64,000 nt of DNA. It comes from Ochotona curzoniae (taxonomy: Eukaryota > Chordata > Mammalia > Lagomorpha > Ochotonidae). The stretch is taken from the NCBI RefSeq assembly GCF_017591425.1, contig NW_024466307.1, positions 5,037,001 through 5,101,000 of the forward strand. Direction: 5' to 3'. The notes under the pieces are model-generated. The model saw only the letters and a program-made list of their open reading frames with translations, was not told the origin of the DNA and searched no databases. Position 1 is the stretch's first letter; every line of letters starts with the position of its first letter. This document shows positions 58,200 through 64,000 of this stretch, piece after piece. Both the position numbers and the translations under genes were made by a program.

Positions 58200-58860
58200 T
58201 TCCTTCTTCCATAATTTGCATCCCTCAGCTATCAGAAACCAACGTGTATGTCATTGTGGCTGGTTCCAAGATTCCAGGACAGACTGAACAAAGTGGCAGG
58301 TGTTTGTAATGATCTGCTCATTCACATTCAAGTGCCCAAGAACTTCCAGGGCTTGTACCTCACTCTTCCATGACTTGGAAGCATGTAATGAAGACATCAG
58401 TGGAACTCGAGCAGAAAGTCTGAATGTGGTGCCCACTCACACTGGTTGGAGGGTTACAGTCAGCCCTAAAGGACACAGTAGGGTCAGGGTCTGCTCCTGC
58501 AGCTGTAGCAACACACTTAGACCAAGGAGCCAAAACAACACGAAGTTGGGTGCTGGGAAGCTCAAGGTCAAACCTGGAGGGTGCACTTTCTGATACTGCC
58601 TCTGGCTTACAGAGAGCTGCCATCTTTCAAAGTCCACACATGGCTGTACTAAGATCATGCACTCAGAGAAATCTTGCTTTCTTGTGTCTCTTAACAGGAG
58701 CAGTAATCCTTGCAGATCAGAGCCCCACCCTCATTGCCTCACTTAGCTTAATTGCTTCCTTAGAGACCCCATCTCCAAACACAGCCACATGGAGGGTGGA
58801 GCATTAATATAAAAATCTGGGGGAATACAAACATTTGGTCTCTGACATCTACAACAACAT
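58200..58860 (-). mobile_element. MaLR-type LTR remnant
   Basis: CTTTCTTGTGTCTCTTAACAGGAG..CCCACCCTCATTGCCTCACTTAGCTTAATTGCTTCCTTAGAGACCCCATCTCCAAACACAGCCACATGGAGG..CTGGGGGAATACAAACATTTGG is, reversed, the leading part of an MLT1/MST-like LTR (ancient non-infectious ERVL-MaLR family). The left limit is uncertain and no internal genes are present. Confidence 0.45.
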
Positions 58861-58910
58861 TGTCAAGGGCAATGTGGAGAAAAACTGCAATAGTCCAAGG
58901 CTGAGTGTTT

Positions 58911-58926
58911 ATAAATCTTGCATTAA
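58911..58926. repeat. left TSD of short L1
   Basis: ATAAATCTTGCATTAA, exactly repeated at 59089-59104. Confidence 0.95.
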
Positions 58927-59088
58927 AGGAAAAAAATCTCAACTGAATTTGACCTGTGGTAATGCAACAAGATGGAAGAATCCACCATGGGGGCGGGGAG
59001 TGGGTTTTGGGGAGGGGAGGGGGGAATCCCAGTGCCTGTAAAACTGTGTCGCATGATGCAATGTAATAAAAAAAAATAAATAAATAAA
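58927..59088 (+). mobile_element. 162 bp L1 3' tail, young, extremely 5'-truncated
   Basis: Contains a G-rich stretch (58989-59024), GAATCCCAGTGCCTGTAAAACTGTGTCGCATGATGCAATG and an (AAAT)n tail, the sense version of the family A L1 3' end seen reversed at 13878 and 33457. Its perfect 16 bp TSD shows recent L1-driven insertion. It supplies a clean reference for the very end of this L1 family. Confidence 0.92.
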
Positions 59089-59104
59089 ATAAATCTTGCA
59101 TTAA
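59089..59104. repeat. right TSD of short L1
   Basis: Exact copy of 58911-58926, starting within the A-rich tail. Confidence 0.95.
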
Positions 59105-59180
59105 CGAGTGAATGGTGGATGGGGACAAGAAGGAGCAGCCAGAGAGCAGTGAGCAAACTTGAGACGTGTACAAGCTTGGC

Positions 59181-59181
59181 A

Positions 59182-59225
<44 letters not shown>
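59181..59225. repeat. (AAT)n microsatellite, about 15 units
   Basis: Pure AAT/ATA trinucleotide run of 45 bases; it creates artificial poly-N or poly-Y reading frames on the two strands. Confidence 0.97.
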
Positions 59226-59226
<1 letters not shown>

Positions 59227-60730
59227 CAACCAGAATTTCAAGAAGAGAATGATCAGCAGGATCAATCACACAGAAAGCTCAAAATTAAATTAAAAAGATA
59301 TGAGTTTACTTTATATTGAGTCAAAAAATATTCATGAAGAACAAGCCGCATCACAAAATCTTAAGAAGAAAACCAACTTTGCTGAGTGCTGTGCCTGGAC
59401 AGATTGAAGGTGGATATGCAACACTTCAGAATGCCTTCTTTAGCTGAATCTCAGTGAGAATTTGTCGCTACTTTAGCTCCTGAAATCCTAATATCTGGCA
59501 ATACTTGAGGTCAGCGCAGAAGCATCTAACTTTTCATCCCTCTAGAATGCCTTTTGGAGTATAGGTATTGTACTATCTCGCTTTATCCTTAAATATCGTG
59601 CATTAGAGATGTATTTCCAAAACCTGCTTCACAAATTGGAAAATTAAGGCTGAAGCAGAAGTAATGATGTTCCCAACAGTGCAGTGTTGTGAGCTGGGCA
59701 GAGGCAAAAGTTAACTGTGATCATTCTATGGTTTTTATGGAATACCTGTCATGCACTAGTATCAGAGACAGGTGAATAAAATGAAGCTGCACTATACCCT
59801 GCCCACCAGTCCCTAACACTTTCCTTTGCTGAGAATCCCCCCTCGGTCTGGGATGTGAGTCTCCTCTCTGCTCAGTTGGGCAAATGCTGAGAGAACTCTG
59901 GCACTGCTGATGGCGTCCCCAGGAATGAGCATGTGTTTGCAGGGGAGGATGAAAAGTGCAGGTAAAAAGGCCCAGCAGAAGTCAGCCCTCCACAATCCCT
60001 TGCCCATTTCTGTCGCTTGCCACGATCTGTGTTCATTCCATTTTTCTTGCTACTGATGAGGCTGCTTAAGCATGCACCAATTGCTTTGTTATCTTTATGC
60101 TGCTCTGTGAGATTCGAGCACCACTAATATGTTCCACCAGCAGTCAGACTACCCAGGAGTCGTTGTCAGAATGGGGTTCCTAGATGGGTAATGTTAGTGA
60201 GTCATGCATTGGGAGTGGGGCCCAGCACCCTGTGAGTACACAGACCCCCATGGGCGCCAGATGCACATGAAAATGGAGAGAACAATGGTGTGCAGTCATA
60301 GAAAGTTTTCTTGTGCCATTTCTGCAGAAATAATGTCATGAATGTTCCCAGGAAAAATAACACCCATTCATCAGTGTAATAGTTAAGTCAAGCATGCTTC
60401 TATTCGCATGATTACCACTCAATCTTTATTTATTATAACCTTTACCCACAGCAGCCTCTGAGATCTCTAATTTAATGTCAGAACAGGTTCCCAAGACTGG
60501 TTAGTGCTGTGTGAGTAAATACGTGCTTTTTATTAATGACATTAGACTCTGAACTCTGTGACATTTTGCTCTTCCCTAATTCACCCTCATCTCATTTCTG
60601 TTTCCTGAAGTATTATGTATGTTTATTGTCTCTTTATGTCAGAGTATGAAAGAGTGCCACAATGTTGATATTATGCTGTAAGCAATATTGAAGTGAAGAC
60701 TTTTTGTGTTCAAAATGGCAGCTTTGCTTT
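59226..60730. other. mostly unique sequence
   Basis: No gene. It contains a MIR remnant at 59610-59710. The adjoining ACCTGTCATGCACTAGTATCAGAGACAGG (59744-59772) may be another ancient SINE/LINE scrap. Confidence 0.5.
59610..59710 (-). mobile_element. MIR SINE remnant, reverse strand
   Basis: AATTGGAAAATTAAGGCTGAAGCAGAAG..GTTCCCAACAGTGCAGTG..GTGAGCTGGGCAGAG follows the reversed MIR core; diverged. Confidence 0.55.
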
Positions 60731-61032
60731 CTTTTTAAAAAAGATTTATTTGAAAGGCAGAATAATAGAGAGAGAGAAAGATCTTTCATATACTGGTTCT
60801 CTTCGCCTGACAGCCACAGTGGCCAGAGCTGAGCCACACTGAAGCCAGGAACTTCTTCCAGATCTTGTACATGGATGGCAGGGACCCAAGCACCTAGACT
60901 GTCTTCTGCAGCTTTTCCCAGGCCGTTAACTGAAAGCTGGATCAGAGGTGGAGCAGCCAGGACACACACTGGAGCCCTATAGGATGCCAGCACTGCAGAT
61001 AGTGGTTTTATCCCACACAACAGCACTGGCCA
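60731..61032 (-). mobile_element. C-SINE, reverse strand
   Basis: AAAAAAGATTTATTTGAAAGGCAG start, GAGCCACACTGAAGCCAGGAAC, GCAGCTTTTCCCAGGCCG, CACTGGAGCCCTATAGGATGCC, ending ACAGCACTGGCC. Almost full length. Confidence 0.9.
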
Positions 61033-61846
61033 AGCCTCACTTGTCTTGTAAACAGAATTTTATGTCATTTAAGTGGAAATTTATGTAACTTAGTTTCTAT
61101 TACTGTATTTCCTCTATTTGTACCAACAGAAAGATTGCTTGATAGTATAGAGAATGTCTTGGCAGTGATTTTTTAGGGGTGGGGGGGAGAGTTGCTTATT
61201 GAATAATTCTTTCCCGAATTTCTTGTAATAAGTGATAAATAATGAACAGAAAGGACTACTCCATTCTTATGTGTGGAGGTTATTAGCATTGGCCTCATCT
61301 TATGTATCCACAAAGACTGTACCCAACAAACTATTACCATTTCTTATTTCCCCCCCTCATTCCTCTCTTCACAAAGCACACATGTGTGTTTAAGGTGAAT
61401 TTCTATTTTGGAATTTCCATGTATTTGAAAGATAGGTGGAGGGTTTCTTTGACAAGGTTGACAAAGGCATCTGTAACCTTTGCTTCTTCTTCACGTTGCC
61501 ACCTTACTAGCTGAAGTTGTTTATTAAGGTGACAACTGAATTCACACATAGCAGCAGTTGTAGGGTGACATTGAGATGTGTTAAATCTCTCTCATGGATA
61601 TGCTAGGTGAGATACAAAGCTGAATTAAATCTGCTAATAAAGTTTTGGAGCAGGCATGTTGAACAGCAGATGCTTTCCTGGGCTTCTAGGAATCCACATA
61701 AAAAGGTTCAAACACCTCCAAGGGAATCCATTTTTGGATGGGAGGTCATATTCTAGCCCTAAGAATCCTTCTAAAAAGTAATTTCAGCTAAATGAAAGAT
61801 GGGGAGACTAAAGATGCCACATGAAGTGAATATGGAAAACTAGGGA
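61033..61846. other. unique sequence, nothing recognised
   Basis: No gene or repeat assignment; a short G-rich run at 61177-61188. Confidence 0.5.
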
Positions 61847-62160
61847 GGGGGCAGGTCTTGGGACACAGTAGTTCAGCTGCTGCTTGGATGCCTGTATCCC
61901 ATTTTCAGAGTGTTGATTCACGTTCACTCTGCCTCTAATCCAGTTTCCTGCTGTGACAGTGGGGAGACCGTAGAGACTGGTTCAAGTAGTTAGTTCTATG
62001 CCGCCAAAATGGCCAGTCCTGATGGAGTTCCGTCTCCTGGCTGCATTGTAGCACGATCCTTGCTATTGTGGGTGTTTGTAGTCAACAAGCATGTGTGAGA
62101 TCTCTCTCTCTGTGTGTGTTGCTCTGCCATTCAGGCAGATAAAAATCTTAACAAATATTT
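61847..62160 (+). mobile_element. old C-SINE
   Basis: GGCAGGTCTTGGGACACAGTAG head, GGATGCCTGTATCCCATTTTCAGAG, CTGATGGAGTTCCGTCTCCTGGC and a TCTCTCTCTCTGTGTGTG tail region. Diverged. Confidence 0.72.
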
Positions 62161-62870
62161 TTTAAAAGTTTATAAAATGAATTTTTAAAAAGCTGTAACA
62201 AGAAGAATAAGCATAGAAACCATCAGAGACTTGGGAAAGTTTCGGGAGAAAGGCATCTTTGTAGATGTGTGTGTCCCATACTTTCCAAATGAGCTATCTG
62301 AGTGAACGAGGTATAGTGTCTTCTCTGGGTCCATTGCCAGAGGTGGAAGCTGAGCTGGCCGTGTGAGCACCCACAGCGTCTCGGTACCAAGCATGGTCAG
62401 CAGGCAGAGCACGCACTTTCTCAGCTGTGTCCATCAACCTGTGGAGGATGACACAGAACTGAAGATACAGGAAGGAGAAGCATACAATAAGAGCTTGTCA
62501 GAATCTTGGATTTTGGAAAACAGACCTTGACAAGAATGTCTGTAAATCGGATTCTATTCCTACTCGCTCACCCCTACAGGATCTAATTTGCAAGGAGCAG
62601 CTCTTTTGGTTGGCTTAGGCTACAGCATCCATGCTGCAGGGAGAGCTGAGGGGATTATTGCTGACTCCTCATCCGGGTTCACAGCAGCTTTCTATCCCAC
62701 AGAAATGCTCCGTGCTGTACAGACTTTTAGACATTTCTGTTTTCCCATTGGTGGCTAACAGCCACAGAGTGGCTCATGTTGGAAGTCCACAAATCATGGC
62801 TAGTGCTTTCCCTTCCAGTTTTAACTTACTCTGGTAAAAACCAAACAGAGGTCACCAAAACCAAGAAAAG
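62161..62870. other. unique sequence, nothing recognised
   Basis: No exon or repeat identified. Confidence 0.5.
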
Positions 62871-62921
62871 ACAGACAGACAGACAGACAGAAAGAAAGAA
62901 AGAAAAAAAGAAAGAAAGAAA
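62871..62921. repeat. (GACA)n(GAAA)n compound microsatellite
   Basis: About five ACAG units followed by about eight AAAG units, with one interruption of extra A residues. Confidence 0.95.
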
Positions 62922-64000
62922 CCCCAATAAACACACACAACATCACAGCTCTTCCTTAACTGTCATTTACTGCTTTGTCACTGCCACCAATACCACCATG
63001 CCACACCTCCTCCATCCTTCAGTAGAAATTCAATAAGATATAAATTGTGTTACATAACATTGTTTCATAAGAAGTGAAACATATACCCTTTGCATTCCCA
63101 TTTCCCAATGATCTGTATGGTATCTTTATTAAAGGTTCACAAAAGAATAACTCTTAAATGTGAGTGGATAAGGAGATCTCTTGGCTGTTTTTGAATCCAA
63201 ACTAATACTCCAGAACTAAACTCCAATAAAAGTATTATTCACATAGCAAGATAGGAAGATTATATGCCAATACATTTTTATTTCTTCCCTGCAGAAAGCA
63301 TAAAAAAAATCTGAAAGTGGATATATAGAGGAAATCACAACTAGTAGGAAAAAATGACATTACTGCGTAGTAGTTATGAGCAGAAATTTAATAATTTTTG
63401 ATGGTTAAAATAGAGTACTAAACTTTCAGTCTTTAGGTAAAGGCTAATTGGAAGCCCAAATATGTATAAATGAGACATCAGTTACCCATTAATGGATAAG
63501 GCTTTCCTGATGTTAAAATTTTCTCATCCACTAAAATTTCAGTTCCGAATTATTTCTGTGTTTTCATTTACAAGTTATGAACAGTTTTCCCATTTTATTG
63601 AGTACACTTTTGCAAACTTGCTTTGTGAAAACTTTGTTGATGATGAATTACATCCAGACTTTAACTTCTAAATGAGACATATGCCTCTCCTGGCACGCCT
63701 CCATTCTTTCACAAACATACCCCTCACAACATTAGAAGTAACTTCAAGTGGTTCATGTCTAGACTGTGGGTGGAAGCGTCTTGCAGAGACTGAGTAGGAA
63801 GCCAGAACAAGGAAGCATAAAATAAAGCTAAAAGTAAATGTCAGACACAAGAAGCATTTCCAGCGAGTGACTGGAAGGGTGGGATTCCACAGTCAGGAGT
63901 GTGGTGTGTAGTTAGGAGGATGCCAAAGATGGAGCAAGATGCAAAGAAACAAGACAGTCGGCTGGAGTTTCACTGTTTCTACTTTTCCCCTACAACCATT
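62922..64000. other. unique sequence, nothing recognised
   Basis: No gene or repeat recognised to the window end. The 60-codon reverse frame at 63668-63850 starts with a hydrophobic run followed by an RR pair, but it has no identifiable family or splice context. Confidence 0.45.

Noticed and set aside
58760..59269. 169-codon reverse frame with a poly-tyrosine run
   Set aside because: It translates the (AAT)n microsatellite, the short L1 tail and LTR-like sequence; a chance frame.
60634..61026. 130-codon reverse frame
   Set aside because: Follows a C-SINE for nearly its entire length.
63668..63850. Small secreted-peptide-like frame (hydrophobic start, then RR)
   Set aside because: Reads as a possible signal peptide but has no homologue I know, no splice context and a length expected by chance.

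Overview
This window looks like ordinary non-coding nuclear DNA from a lagomorph, most likely a pika (Ochotona). It is AT-rich, full of microsatellites and interspersed repeats, and has no long reading frame. The diagnostic repeat is the lagomorph C-SINE, a tRNA-derived SINE present in about 25 copies of all ages. The youngest copy, at 5795-6133, is full length, keeps its RNA polymerase III A and B boxes, and is flanked by an 18 bp perfect target-site duplication (TSD). Its wording (CGGTGGCGCAAGTGGTTAGG, CCTCGCCTTGCACG) fits the pika form better than the rabbit form as I remember it. That species call is an inference.

No protein-coding gene, exon, tRNA, rRNA or other functional RNA gene could be supported. 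The longest open frames (up to about 170 codons) lie in C-SINEs, L1 3' ends or microsatellites, or have no recognisable protein signature. The window is therefore best read as intergenic or deep intronic.

Layout. 1-4.3 kb: unique sequence with one CpG-bearing patch holding a CRE/ETS-like site near 1598-1613. 4.3-9.1 kb: several C-SINEs, one of which carries a CA/TA microsatellite inside its TSDs, and a 1.08 kb retroposon ('family B', probably an L1 3' end) between 15 bp TSDs. 9.5-18.5 kb: ancient L1 3' ends, two older C-SINEs, a reverse-strand L1 3' end ('family A') with a C-SINE nested in it, and a Tigger-type DNA transposon. 18.5-29.6 kb: older C-SINEs, a MIR, a reverse-strand ancient L1 ORF2 remnant with a pyrimidine microsatellite in it, and an MLT2-like ERVL LTR. 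31-36 kb: a rearranged L1 and a C-SINE split in two by a family B insertion. 41.2-43.2 kb: the most layered locus, with a C-SINE inside a mariner-like MITE, next to a family B element that itself contains a younger C-SINE. 45-50 kb: C-SINEs, an L2 tail, an L1 family A tail and a 2 kb ancient L1 remnant. 50-64 kb: more C-SINEs, two further MITE copies, a MaLR-type LTR, a 162 bp L1 tail with perfect 16 bp TSDs, and several microsatellites.

There are no genes here that work together. The biology visible is the history of mobile elements: ancient MIR, L2, L1M and DNA transposons, then old C-SINEs, then lagomorph L1 tails, then young C-SINEs, the order being readable from nesting. I found no convincing sign of a new functional system. 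The points most worth checking are the family B retroposon, the SINE-tail microsatellites and two small CpG-rich unique patches. Family names were assigned by reading and recall, without a database search.
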